Source: Chara braunii (lineage: Eukaryota > Streptophyta > Charophyceae > Charales > Characeae). Taken from it: a stretch of 53,576 nucleotides of DNA. The stretch's first letter is position 1. Every line of letters begins with the position of its first letter. The notes under the pieces were generated by a model. It searched no databases and was not told the origin of the DNA. It worked only from the letters and a program-made list of their open reading frames with translations. A program made the translations under genes and the position numbers. Of this stretch, positions 11,219-19,869 are shown in pieces. The stretch is taken from contig BFEA01000360.1 in NCBI GenBank assembly GCA_003427395.1, forward strand, positions 1,520,488-1,574,063, read 5' to 3'.

Positions 11219-11539
11219 CTACAAACTCAACGAGGAACCCGAAGTAAAAGAAAGACACACACCAAGAGCCGGTTCCTTGAAGGAAAGAAGAGAGGATGTC
11301 ATGGCATACCAAACTTTATGCCTCGACCCTCTCCTACAGGCTTTCATCACCTTCCACTTCTTACATTTACCGCGAATCTCACATTCTAACCGCTTCGGGT
11401 TCCCGTCCGAATCATCTGTGGCTGCCACTCCTCCCGTCCCTTTCTCAGCGGGGGGGGCTGGTTCAGTAGAGCTTAGTGCCAATGACTTCGTGAAAGCGTC
11501 CACATGAAAGGCCACATCATCTATTGGATCTCGCTCCAC
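11219..11539 (-). CDS. Conserved small frame in the 3' LTR of B (unknown)
   Basis: A 106-codon minus-strand frame starts MERDPIDDVAFHVDAFTK and stays open at the same place in both LTRs (partner 47452-47775). Shared blocks include PAEKGT-GVAAT-DSDGN and KWKVMKACRRG. No domain is recognised. Two other frames are also open across this stretch in both LTRs, so openness alone is weak evidence for coding. It is in sense orientation and would lie in the transcribed leader. Confidence 0.3.
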   Translation of the reverse strand: MERDPIDDVAFHVDAFTKSLALSSTEPAPPAEKGTGGVAATDDSDGNPKRLECEIRGKCKKWKVMKACRRGSRHKVWYAMTSSLLSFKEPALGVCLSFTSGSSLSL

Positions 11540-12085
11540 TAATTATGACCCCGCCTCATAAAGGAAAGGAGAGTGACGTCAACAACATAGTTGTTAGTGC
11601 AGCTTTCTTACGCAAGTCCGACTTCCACACGTTCGTATATTCCCTGCACGTCCTTAACGCCCGCACCTTTTTATCAGTCTCCCTTTTCGTATTCTCAAGC
11701 TGGACTTCTTTGTTAAGAATAGAGAACGACATAGCGCAGCAGGTTCAATGGCATTGGCCGCGTTTAGAGGGTTGACGTCAACAACAGGAATATAAGCGCG
11801 TTTGTCAATGCTCACTCCACCTGAGCATGATCGAGAGTCCCTCATAATTGGGCTTATTCTAGCCGATCCGGCCACAAGATCGAGGGTTGTCCCCCGAAAG
11901 CGAGCGCAAGCTCACATTCAACAGAACTGAGGTAGCGACTGGCAATGCTCCTCCCCTTTTTGAACACGTATGTTTCCTGACTTCGCTTCGTATGTTTCTC
12001 TCCCCTTCTCGATAAAGGCTCCGCATAACAAGCACTGTCACCGGCAATGTCAAGATGACGTCAACAGCTGGAGTTGCGCGTATAA

Positions 12086-12208
12086 CTCTCTCTCGCCCCT
12101 TCTCTCGCTTCCTTTTTCTTGTCTCTCTCTCTCTCGTAACTACTCGTGCCCCTCCCTCTCTCTCTCTTTGAGATGTACCCTCCTCTCTCTCTCTCTCTCT
12201 CTCTCTCG
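12086..12208 (+). repeat. CT-rich simple repeat in the 3' LTR of B
   Basis: Runs of TCTCTC interrupted by short unique words. The right LTR has the same tract with different repeat numbers at 48282-48410. On the element's strand it is a GA-rich tract in the transcribed leader. Confidence 0.85.
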
Positions 12209-12299
12209 TTGATGATCCTGTTTGTCTCGCCTTCCCCGTTCTTGAGCATGACTATTTCGTGCGCGGCTGCCCAGTAACTGCCTCTCTCTCTCAGTCTCG

Positions 12300-12623
12300 A
12301 TGACCTCCCTCTTTCGACTCGCGCTGACTTCTCTCTTTGCGTCTAGTGGCCTTGGTCTCTTCTTTGTCTCGAGTTGGCCTCAGGGCCACTTTCCACAGGC
12401 TCGGCGGGTGGGTGATCCCGTCGCCACTGGCCTAGACCGTGCCACGATGGGGTTGTCGCCTCTACATCGCTTGCCTCGCTTTATGCCTCCGTATCGCGGT
12501 CCAAATTCTGTTGTTCCCACTCCGCTGTATCCGTGGACGTCTCCTGCTCGTGGTACACTATTTTCACTTTTATCTCGTCTGTTACGTCGTCTCTTCTACA
12601 CCTCCTCTCCGCTCGGTTTTTAG
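12300..12623 (+). CDS. Conserved small antisense frame in the 3' LTR (unknown)
   Basis: A 107-codon plus-strand frame starting MTSLFRLALTSLFASSG is open in both LTRs, with the same start and stop (partner 48497-48820). About 17 residues differ and there are no indels. It is Pro-, Leu- and Arg-rich with no known domain, and it runs antisense to B. The region has few AT-rich codons, so chance openness is a real alternative. Confidence 0.25.
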   Translation: MTSLFRLALTSLFASSGLGLFFVSSWPQGHFPQARRVGDPVATGLDRATMGLSPLHRLPRFMPPYRGPNSVVPTPLYPWTSPARGTLFSLLSRLLRRLFYTSSPLGF

Positions 12624-12658
12624 CCTCCGTAATCGGCATCTGCAGACCTTGATCTGCC

Positions 12659-12910
12659 TCATTTCATCCTTTTTACCCCCCTCAACGTTGATTTTATCCT
12701 CGCCTCCTGATTACAGTGGCTGTAATCTAGAATCGCGGTTACGGTAGGCCCTTCCTCAGTCATTCGCTCCCACCTCCAGATAAACTGGAGGTACCTAGGT
12801 ATGTAGCCGTACAGTCCGCTGCTCCGCACCATGGCTACAATCTCACAGTCTATAGGGTCACGACACTCGATGCACACGCACTCAGCCAGCTCCGTCTTCC
12901 CCACGAACAC
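12659..12910 (-). CDS. Leader frame near the LTR promoter (3' LTR only, unknown)
   Basis: An 83-codon minus-strand frame starts MFVGKTELAECVCIECRD and ends near KSTLRGVKRMK. It contains two CxxC-like cysteine pairs (CVCIEC and, further on, a single Cys). It lies about 90 bases downstream of the TATA box at 12994-13001. In the 5' LTR the segment encoding the first half is missing and only the second half (PTVTAILDYSRCNQEARI) remains near 48880-48960. Either the right LTR lost about 88 bp or the left gained it. Confidence 0.35.
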   Translation of the reverse strand: MFVGKTELAECVCIECRDPIDCEIVAMVRSSGLYGYIPRYLQFIWRWERMTEEGPTVTAILDYSHCNQEARIKSTLRGVKRMK

Positions 12911-12993
12911 CGCTCCTCACTTCTAGCTCAGTCCGCCAATCACTAGCACGTCGAAAGCCTCTGAACGCAACCGAGAACCCATTTGTCTCCCCC

Positions 12994-13001
12994 TTTTTAT
13001 A
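12994..13001 (-). promoter_or_regulatory. Putative TATA box of the 3' LTR of B (TATAAAAA)
   Basis: On the minus strand TATAAAAA follows GGCAAGCC. The 5' LTR has TATAAAGG at the same place. It lies about 950 bp from the outer LTR edge, leaving a short U3 and a very long R/U5. Use as a promoter is inferred. Confidence 0.5.
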
Positions 13002-13587
13002 GGCTTGCCTCTCATTCCAACCTACCCCACGTTCTAAACGAGAAATTCAAATAATTAATAAAATAATTAAATCAGTTAATCTCTACGGAAAATTGGAGAA
13101 ACGAAGCTCAACGGTTGGAGCACGAGCCAGACATACCGTGTTATTGTCAGTCACTAACTCTGATGATGTAACTACCGGTCTAAGGTGGTGGACCCATAAC
13201 GGGATACCGACCCGCAACCTCTCTTCTCTAAAGAGGATCACAGGACTACAACTTATGGGTACTCGTGTCCGATGGCAAGGAGGGGGCTTATGACTTCCCA
13301 CAGGGGGGGGTGATAAGCCTCGTACCAAAGCGGGCGCAAGTTGCCCCTCTTTTGGGGTTTCCACCACGTGGTGCTCAGCCGAGCGGACCAGACACAGGTA
13401 ATAAGCAAAGGGTCGGACCAATCTAGGCCGTCAGACAGCGACCACAGTTCAAAATTGAACCGTTGGCCCCCGCGAAATGAAAGAAAACCGAAAGAGGAAG
13501 CCCCGCGTGGTGAATTAGCTAATAAGAAAAATAGTAATAACAATAATAATAATAAAATTAACAAGATAGGGAAAGTAAGGAAATTAT

Positions 13588-13664
13588 AACACCGCAGTGG
13601 TCTGAAGCCACTGGATTTCCCTGAACTAAGGCATGGGTTCAAATCCGTTCAAAGATCCGACTCT
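13588..13664 (+). other. tRNA-like remnant in the 3' LTR
   Basis: The stretch contains AGTGGTCTGAAGCCACTGG, resembling the D-arm of a Leu/Ser-type tRNA, and about 40 bases later GGGTTCAAATCC, a near-perfect B box (GGTTCRANNCC). No acceptor stem pairs across it, so it is not a tRNA gene. It may be a decayed tRNA or tRNA-derived SINE piece, or chance. Confidence 0.3.
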
Positions 13665-13955
13665 TGACTTTTTTTTTCGCTTCTTCTTCCTTTTCTCTTC
13701 CTTTTTCCTTACTTAATCCTCTTCTGCTTAACAGTGACAGCAACTCCATTCATGTAACCCGTAACCTGACTAAGGGAGTGCGCCAACCGGACCAGTTTCG
13801 CAGCCGTGCACAACCCGACTGACCCTGGTACGCAGCGAGCTCGGTAGTGGGAATCCCTAGGTGGCCAATCCGATACCACACCTGCAGTACTCTAAGCGCC
13901 TCTGAGCAGGGAGTCAGGTACGTAGCGGAGGGTCGGGAAACCGCGCCCTCCGACA

Positions 13956-13990
13956 TGATACCAAACCCCCGCCCAGCGTCCCCGCTGGGC
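13956..13990 (-). promoter_or_regulatory. Polypurine region and hairpin next to the 3' LTR of B
   Basis: On the minus strand GGGCGGGGG followed by TTTGGTATCA leads directly into the LTR (TGTCGGAGGG). Overlapping it is a perfect hairpin, GCCCAGC/GCTGGGC with a 6-base loop (13971-13990). The purine block sits about 10 bases from the LTR edge, which is unusual, so the exact primer is uncertain. Confidence 0.5.
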
Positions 13991-14009
13991 TAAACAAGAC
14001 AGTGGGCAG

Positions 14010-14017
14010 TATAAAAA
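14010..14017 (+). promoter_or_regulatory. Putative TATA box of the antisense transcript (TATAAAAA)
   Basis: TATAAAAA lies 268 bases upstream of the ATG of the antisense frame at 14278, in the internal region just outside the LTR. Purely positional evidence. Confidence 0.3.
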
Positions 14018-14277
14018 AAGAAGTCAATTGTTAGTACTCTCCCACTCATTTTCACTGCATATCTCAGTGAGGTTCTCACAGAGCGAACCTACGCTAGTAC
14101 TTTTCTCTTTTGCAGCGCACTTTTTCTTTCTTTACCGGGCAACAGAGATCTGCGTGGTCCATAGTCGTTCCCCTCTTTCTTCTCTAGTAGTATACTCCTC
14201 TTTCTCCTGAAGTGCTCCCTCAGCCTCGATCTCCATCGCCATGCGTCTCTTTTTCTTTTCAAGATTCTTCTTTCACT

Positions 14278-14751
14278 ATGCCTGAGGCATGTAGGGGACA
14301 AGGAAGAGGAAGAGGTGGTAGGACAGGGAAGGTGCGTGACGAGCCACCAACTCGTGCATGAAGCGAGTAGAGTTCAGAAGAGGAGGAGGAGGAAATGCAA
14401 GGATATGACTCTTATGTGAGGTCATATCAGCGCCAGCCTTTCGTAGGCTGGTATGAGAGAACTCCATCCCCTACGAGGATGGAGCATTTTCGAAAGAAAT
14501 TTGAGGCGCGCTATGGCGCACCAGGCACCTCTTCTCCCCCTTACTCACTTAGGGCTCCTACCACTCCGGTGGCAAGCAGAGCCTTAGTACCCACAGCACC
14601 ACCTCCTATACCATGCATAATTCCTCCTCTTACCCCGTTCAATAGTTGTTTCCTCTGCTGCATTTTCTTCCTTCTTTCTCTGCTTCAGATAAAATTCATG
14701 GTCATCTTTTATCTCTTGCATAAGCACGTCATCCTTTCCCTGAACTTCTGA
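14278..14751 (+). pseudogene. Antisense ORF between pol and the 3' LTR of element B
   Basis: One plus-strand frame runs from ATG 14278 to the stop at 14751 with two internal stops (near 14362 and 14371), or as an open frame of 118 codons from ATG 14395. The N-terminus is Gly/Arg-rich (GQGRGRGGRTGK), then an acidic run of Glu, then YQRQPFVGWYERTPSPTRMEHFRKKFEARYG and a Pro/Ala/Ser-rich part. The composition is protein-like and unlike the flanking repeats. Extra ORFs antisense to pol at this position are known in plant Tat/Ogre elements, but no domain is recognised here, so function is open. Confidence 0.5.
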
Positions 14752-15360
14752 GTCTTTTTCTTTTCTTGACTTTCCATTTCATTCCATAGCGTCCCTCGCT
14801 TAAGAGTTTGAGTACCTTAAAGCCGGGGATGCAGGTTCCTTGTGAAGCAGGCGGCTTGTCGGCCACCAAATAAATTTAAGAAGGATTTCATCTCACTTTC
14901 TCACTTTTTGTTGATTTGACTTGCCGCTGAGGAAGTTACTCTGTTCCTTGCTCAGATAGTGATGCCAGAGATGTCCAAATGACGAGAATACTCACTCTGT
15001 CTGCCATGCTGGGAATAGGGCATACCAAACCCCGTTCTTTCTCTCTGGTCTGAGCGAGGCACACTCACTTCTCAGACAAATAAAAGGGGATACCAAACCC
15101 CTTTTCTTTTTTATGGCCTTGGAGTTCTTGAAATGTCTGTGTGATCAAAACAACAAGTCCCTCAATCCCAACATACAGACTCCCTGACAAGCAATCATCA
15201 ATAAGCAATTAAATAAAAATAAATAAATATATAAACCCATAATAAAATAATAAACAAACATAGACAGTTTTTCATACTCGAGAGTCATTGATTGCCTTAA
15301 TTTTGACCCCCCACTGGCCAGGAATGACAGACCTCCCGTCAGTCTGACATACCTCATTCG
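14752..15360. other. 3' UTR of B with two polypurine-like copies
   Basis: The word ATACCAAACCCC next to the LTR (13958-13971) recurs near 15022-15033 and 15090-15101. On the minus strand the last copy is preceded by AAAAAAGAAAAGGGG, a good polypurine tract. No coding frame supported. Confidence 0.5.
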
Positions 15361-15870
15361 GCCCGCCTCAGGCTAAGACTAATCAGACAATTTGTCTTGA
15401 CAGCCCCTTCAACCTGCCTCCAGGTCAGGACCACCATACCCACTACTCGACTATGGCAACCCATTGGCACTCTCGCCAGGACACCCGGACTATAGCAGGT
15501 CTGGTCACCCTATGACAGTAGACCTCCCGTCAGTCAAACTGTCCCGAACCTGGATTTGACCACTGCGGTTGGGGACCGGCTCACCCACCAGTTTTTGGCC
15601 TAGGGCGCTGGCTGCCCCGCCCATATTTTAAAACGTGGGACCCGGTCTAACCACGGTTCCAGGCTCTGGCGAACCTCACTAGATTGCATCCTCTGACTGC
15701 GGTAGGGTTCCAGCTGACCCCTTTTGACCTCACTGGCCAGACCCCCGGAGTCTTAGCCTCAGTCAACTACGGAATTCGACACTCGCGTCGGGGACCTGCT
15801 GACCCCACTAGTTTGCAACCTACTCTAGTAAGGCTCTGGCTGGCTCCGGCAACCAATGCACCCTCAAGCT
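15361..15870. repeat. GC-rich degenerate repeat block in the 3' UTR of B
   Basis: Words such as GACCTCCCGTCAGTC, GACCCC(A)CTAGTTTGCA and GGCTCTGGC recur irregularly with spacings of about 60-110 bases (for example 15332 and 15525, 15675 and 15805). It reads as an old, strongly diverged minisatellite. No ORF supported. Confidence 0.5.
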
Positions 15871-15949
15871 AGAGAAGAGAAAATCTCAAGCACACACAAT
15901 CAGACAAGCATCTCGAATCCACAATCAAGCATTCCATGCCCCAAGTAAC

Positions 15950-16390
15950 AGGACAAATGTTTCTCAAGAGACGTCCCTTCAGTCTCAAGAGGCACTAAAC
16001 AGCAATAAACGACAACCAACAATGCACTTCCCAGAAACCTCCCTTCAGCCTCAGGAAGTACAAAGTGCCGATCCCAGAGAAGTCCCTTCCTTCATCTGAG
16101 AATACTCCCAAGAGACCTTCCGCCAACCTGAAGGAAGTATAGAAACGCTGAAATGTTGATTCCAGAGAGGTCCCTTCCTCATCTGAGACAAAAGATAGGC
16201 AACTTAGTCAAGAAATTCTAAGTCCCCAGGCTGACAACTCTCTGGTCAAGCAAGGTTGAACTTCTTTATGCACATCTCCTTGATAGTTCTCTTGGACAGG
16301 CAGCTTAGTCAGAAGACACGAAGTCCCTCTACAGACAACAATCTAGTCAGGTAGAGTTGAACTCCTTTTATGCCCGTCAGATTTTTTTTC
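15950..16390. repeat. Degenerate tandem repeats in the 3' UTR of B
   Basis: Two families are visible. CCCTTCAGTCTCAAGAGG-like units recur between 15970 and 16190 at about 60-90 bases. A pair of about 105 bp (starting near 16196 and 16300) shares GGCARCTTAGTCARAA, CTAGTCAGGTAGAGTTGAAC-like ends and TTTATGC. Confidence 0.6.
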
Positions 16391-16749
16391 ATCATGAGAT
16401 CAAAATTGATTACTCTTTTGATGTTCCACAACCACGAGTTCTCTAAACTTAATATCTCTGCAACTGCACTTTACAGTTATTTCCCTCCTCAGGTATCTGA
16501 TGCTCGTGGACCGACTGCGGCTTAACATTCTTGACACCTTGATCTCATTGATTTCGTCGCTTATAAAGAATAATAAAATCTGCTCAGATACAAAAACGAA
16601 TACAAATCATCTGAAAGGTCTCTCTCAACTCCTTTGTGACAAAATCTGAGATGCTAAAGATTGACACACTGACATGATCATACAGGAGTAATCAATATCT
16701 GTTGAAACTTTAGTCCCTGCAATGCCTTGTTGTCTCACAGTACTTTCTC
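16391..16749. other. Non-coding stretch between integrase and 3' repeats of B
   Basis: No coding frame, repeat or motif that I can support. Confidence 0.4.
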
Positions 16750-17110
16750 TTAATCTTCTGGAACTGTTTTCTTACTATGTGATTGTCCTTTCTTTCCTTT
16801 CTTTCTGGTCATTCTGGGAACTAGGTCAGGGTCTCTGAAGATGAACTTACAGAGTCTTGATCCTGACACCATGTCATGAACTCTAGAGTCATCCAACTCT
16901 GAAATCTCATAGATTTTGCCCTCTCCTTCTCCTGTAATCTTGTAAGGACCGAGCCATCTAGGCTCCAACCGTTTAGTCCATTGAGTCTCGAGAGAGTTAT
17001 CAAAGAAGAGGACTAAGTCACCGATTTTTAATTTCTTTTTTCTTATGTACCTCTTCTTGTTCCATCTTTCTTGGTCTGACAGTCTACTGGTTGTCATCCT
17101 CTCATTGTTT
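16750..17110 (-). pseudogene. Integrase C-terminus of element B, separated by the Penelope-like array
   Basis: The minus strand reads NNERMTTSRLSDQERWNKK, then KLKIGDLVLFFDN, RWLGPYKI and a basic tail ending KKTVPED. GDLVLFFDN...GPYK is the GPY/F module at the end of gypsy integrases. The upstream residues AERMLR lie at 34757-34775, beyond the array. Joining the two sides across the insertion keeps the codon phase, which shows that the array split one gene. The first residues of the open frame (upstream of NNERM) are encoded by Penelope-like DNA. Confidence 0.88.
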
Positions 17111-17987
17111 CGGAAGGGGGCACTAGTTTCGAAAGCGCGCACTAGTTTCGGTTTTCACAACTTTTAGGATGTTATAGGTTCCGAGGATCGATCTCTGAAC
17201 TTCAGCCGATTGTTTCGGCACAGGATGATGATATTTGTAGAGGGATTGGATTTGAACATTGGTCTATTCAATTTACTATTTTGGCTTGTGGGCCCCACGG
17301 ATGTGATGGGCCTTGTGCTATGAGTTGTTATGAGAAATGCGGGGCATCTGGCCTCGAACCGGTGATGTAGACTTTCAGACAAGACGCTTTGTAGCTGGTT
17401 CTTAGTGATTGGTAGTGGGACTCTTTGGGCAAGGACCTGAGGAGACTTGAGTTGTGGACCTGTGAGTTAGCTGTTGGTAGATACCTCCTTCGGTGACTTT
17501 GGTTGGACCTAGTGACTTCGGGTGTTGTCTTCTACTATATATCGTCCTTTTGGCACATCGTTTGGCACTTGACTCATGACGACCCCTGATGATTCCGGAA
17601 TCGACTCCGGATGAAACACTTAGGGTCTGGCCGGAGTGTTGACCCTGTATTGCTCGACATGGACATGACGTCCATTTTCGGGTTCAACTTGTTGGCGGGT
17701 TTTACTTTTATAATTTATGGAGCCATCTGTCGCGTTCGGGAGACATCGATGTGTCAGTCTCTTCCTCTTCTTCCTCCCACTTCTTACCTTTTCTCTTCTT
17801 CCCTTCTTTCTTTGCATGAATGTCCTTTTTCTTTCACTTCTGATGGTCGTCATGTTTAAGTATGTAGGCCAATTGGCCGTGTCTATGGATGTTGACGATT
17901 TTTTGTTTAGGGTTTAGGCTGCATGCCGTTGTGGATTGCTCTTACGATTATTTGTGGCTAACGGATGTATGCGAGTTCTCTCAACAT
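17111..17987 (+). repeat. Pseudo-LTR 1
   Basis: Its left end shows GGAAGGGGGCACTAGTTTCG, then a second GCACTAGTTTCGG: the end of the preceding unit type followed by a partial duplication. It continues to TCTCTCAACAT, the word at which the array's right end joins element B. It contains hammerhead 1 and a pyrimidine tract (17760-17815). Confidence 0.75.
17581..17627 (+). ncRNA. Hammerhead ribozyme 1 (type I)
   Basis: Stem I is GACCC (17581-17585) with GGGTC (17623-17627). The core follows as CTGATGA (17586-17592). Stem II is TCCGGA/TCCGGA with loop ATCGAC, then GAAA, a very short stem III and TA before the cleavage site, predicted after A17622. The 10.1/11.1 pair is U-U instead of the usual G-C, which may weaken it. 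Both stems II and III are closed by small loops, so the molecule is type I, the form found in Penelope-like pseudo-LTRs. Cleavage would cut a tandem transcript into unit-length RNAs. Confidence 0.75.
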
Positions 17988-18136
17988 CATCCTCACGATT
18001 TGGAACCATCGTAGCAATCATTCTACGTGTGTGTGACTCGTTGAATTAGTCACTTATTTTCGTTCGTTCGTGCTTCCTATGCTGTTTTTGTGTGCACTTT
18101 TTGCGTTGTGTTGGTGCTTTGTTGACAACGTCGGTG

Positions 18137-19815
18137 ATGGCTGGGAATCTCAATAGGGATGGTTGTTTCCAATGTGGCTCAATGAATCACTGGGTTCGAG
18201 AATGCCCGCATCTTGGCCCTTGCTTTCGCCCACCTGCCACGGGCGCCAACGCTGTTCCGACTGGGCCTCCGATTTTGGCGCTGCCTGCTCCGGGCCCCTC
18301 TGCTACGGGTTCAACTTCTAATAACGCTGCCTCCTCCGCTTCCTATGGTCCGTCCTCTTATAACTTTAGAGCTGGTAATACTGTGGGGGCTGGCAATGGT
18401 TACCAGGCTCGTCCTAACTTGTGGGCATGTAATCAGGAAAGGCTCGATAAGGTCTATGGTAAATACGTGGAAGATACTGATCGGGAAGCAAAAAGAAGGA
18501 GGAGGAAGCCAGAGAGAAGGCCAAAAGAGAAGAGGAGGAGAAATTGGCAGCATGGAAAATGGAGCGTGAGAAGTTTGAGGCGTCAATGGGTGAGCGATTA
18601 GAAAAGAGGTTGGAGGCGTTAGGTATTGGTAAAGGGAAATCAGTGGAAGTGGTCAGCGGGGACTCTGCTATGGAGGAGGCCGCTAGACTATGAAAGGAGA
18701 ATGAAGACTTGAAGCGCAAGTTGAGTGAAGCACTGTGCCATGTTGGTTATGACCGAGTTATGTATTTGCAGAACAAAATCGTGGAGCTGCGTTGCAAGGT
18801 TGCCGAGAAGCAGGTCAATGAGGATGTGATTGCTGCCTTGAAGACCGAGATTTGTGAGCTTAAGCAGTCTGCCTTTATGAAGACCAATTCCGAACAAGAA
18901 ATTGCGGGGTTAAGGAAGGAAGTCAATCCTCTGCGGGATCAAAATGAGCGTGTTGTTCTGGAAATTGGGCAATGGAAGGAACAAGCCCTTCGTCCGGGCA
19001 ACAAGCGGGGCAGTGTGGTGTTGCAGACACCGGATGTTTCCAATCGAGGTTCACCTAAACCAGGATGGACGGATAATGTAAGGGAGGAAGGTAAATGGAA
19101 AGCAGAATATAGGAATATTCAGAGTCTGCATCGTCTGGCCAACATTGAAGTCGAGGCGCTCAAGGAAAAGCGGGTTGAAGGGGAAGCTCGTCGAATGGAG
19201 GCAGAAAAGCAGGTCAAGGTTTTGGAGGAGAAGATGGGACAGTTGATGGTTAGTGGGGAGAAAGGTAATGGGAAGANNNNNNNNNNNNNNNNNNNNNNNN
19301 NNNNNNNNNNNNNNNNNNNNNNNNNNNNNNNNNNNNNNNNNNNNNNNNNNNNNNNNNNNNNNNNNNNNNNNNNNNNNNNNNNNNNNNNNNNNNNNNNNNN
19401 NNNNNNNNNNNNNNNNNNNNNNNNNNNNNNNNNNNNNNNNNNNNNNNNNNNNNNNNNNNNNNNNNNNNNNNNNNNNNNNNNNNNNNNNNNNNNNNNNNNN
19501 NNNNNNNNNNNNNNNNNNNNNNNNNNNNNNNNNNNNNNNNNNNNNNNNNNNNNNNNNNNNNNNNNNNNNNNNNNNNNNNNNNNNNNAATGCTTCAGAGGA
19601 TCGGTCTAGAACCGCTTTGCAAGGAGGAAGGGGTGAAACTTGGGAAGTTTGAAGAAACTATCTGCGAACTTGCTGAAGCTCAGGCTCGTAAAGCCCTTGG
19701 TAATATCGCAGGCCCTTCCTCAAAACGACCTTGTGAAGTGCAGGAGGTTAGTGACGATGCTTCGAAGAGCACCAGAAGTGTCAAGGATGAAGTGGAGAAG
19801 TCCGAGGAGTTATAG
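18137..19815 (+). pseudogene. Unit 1 ORF1: CCHC zinc-knuckle and coiled-coil protein
   Basis: From ATG 18137 the protein begins MAGNLNRDG and has a CX2CX4HX4C zinc knuckle (Cys10, Cys13, His18, Cys23). A Pro/Ala/Ser/Gly-rich stretch follows, then a long Lys/Glu-rich region with heptad-like spacing (EIVELRCKVAEKQ, EIAGLRKEV), typical of coiled coil. It resembles a Gag-like RNA-binding, self-associating protein. A one-base deletion near 18493 shifts the frame, a TGA lies near 18689, and 310 unknown bases (19277-19586) hide part. The end is EEL followed by TAG at 19813-19815, which is conserved in all three units. Confidence 0.8.
19277..19586. other. Assembly gap in ORF1 of unit 1 (310 N)
   Basis: The gap lies between GGTAATGGGAAGA and AATGCTTCAGAGG. 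The same position in unit 2 holds about 50 bases only. Confidence 0.95.
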
Positions 19816-19869
19816 GGGGCTTTCCCGGGCGTGTCCTCTCTCTGGTCTTTAGCAGACGAGTGCTGAAGG

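Larger units (their letters stand above)
6628..13955 (-). mobile_element. 3' LTR of element B (7328 bp)
   Basis: Read on the plus strand it runs from TGTCACACTTTTTCTAG to GCGCCCTCCGACA and is homologous throughout to 43207-50077. It differs from the other LTR by many substitutions, by MITE 1 (7824-8155), and by a segment at about 12802-12890 that the right LTR lacks. Between 8164 and 11218 I see no gene in either strand that I can name. CT-rich, AT-rich and tRNA-like stretches are listed separately. On the element's strand, U3 would be at the high-coordinate end, upstream of the TATA box at 12994-13001. Confidence 0.9.

Noticed and set aside
13150-13200. CTGATGATG in the LTRs as a further hammerhead
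   Set aside because: No GAAA and no closing stem follow in either LTR.
19253-19609. Frames spanning the assembly gaps
   Set aside because: Openness is produced by unknown bases.
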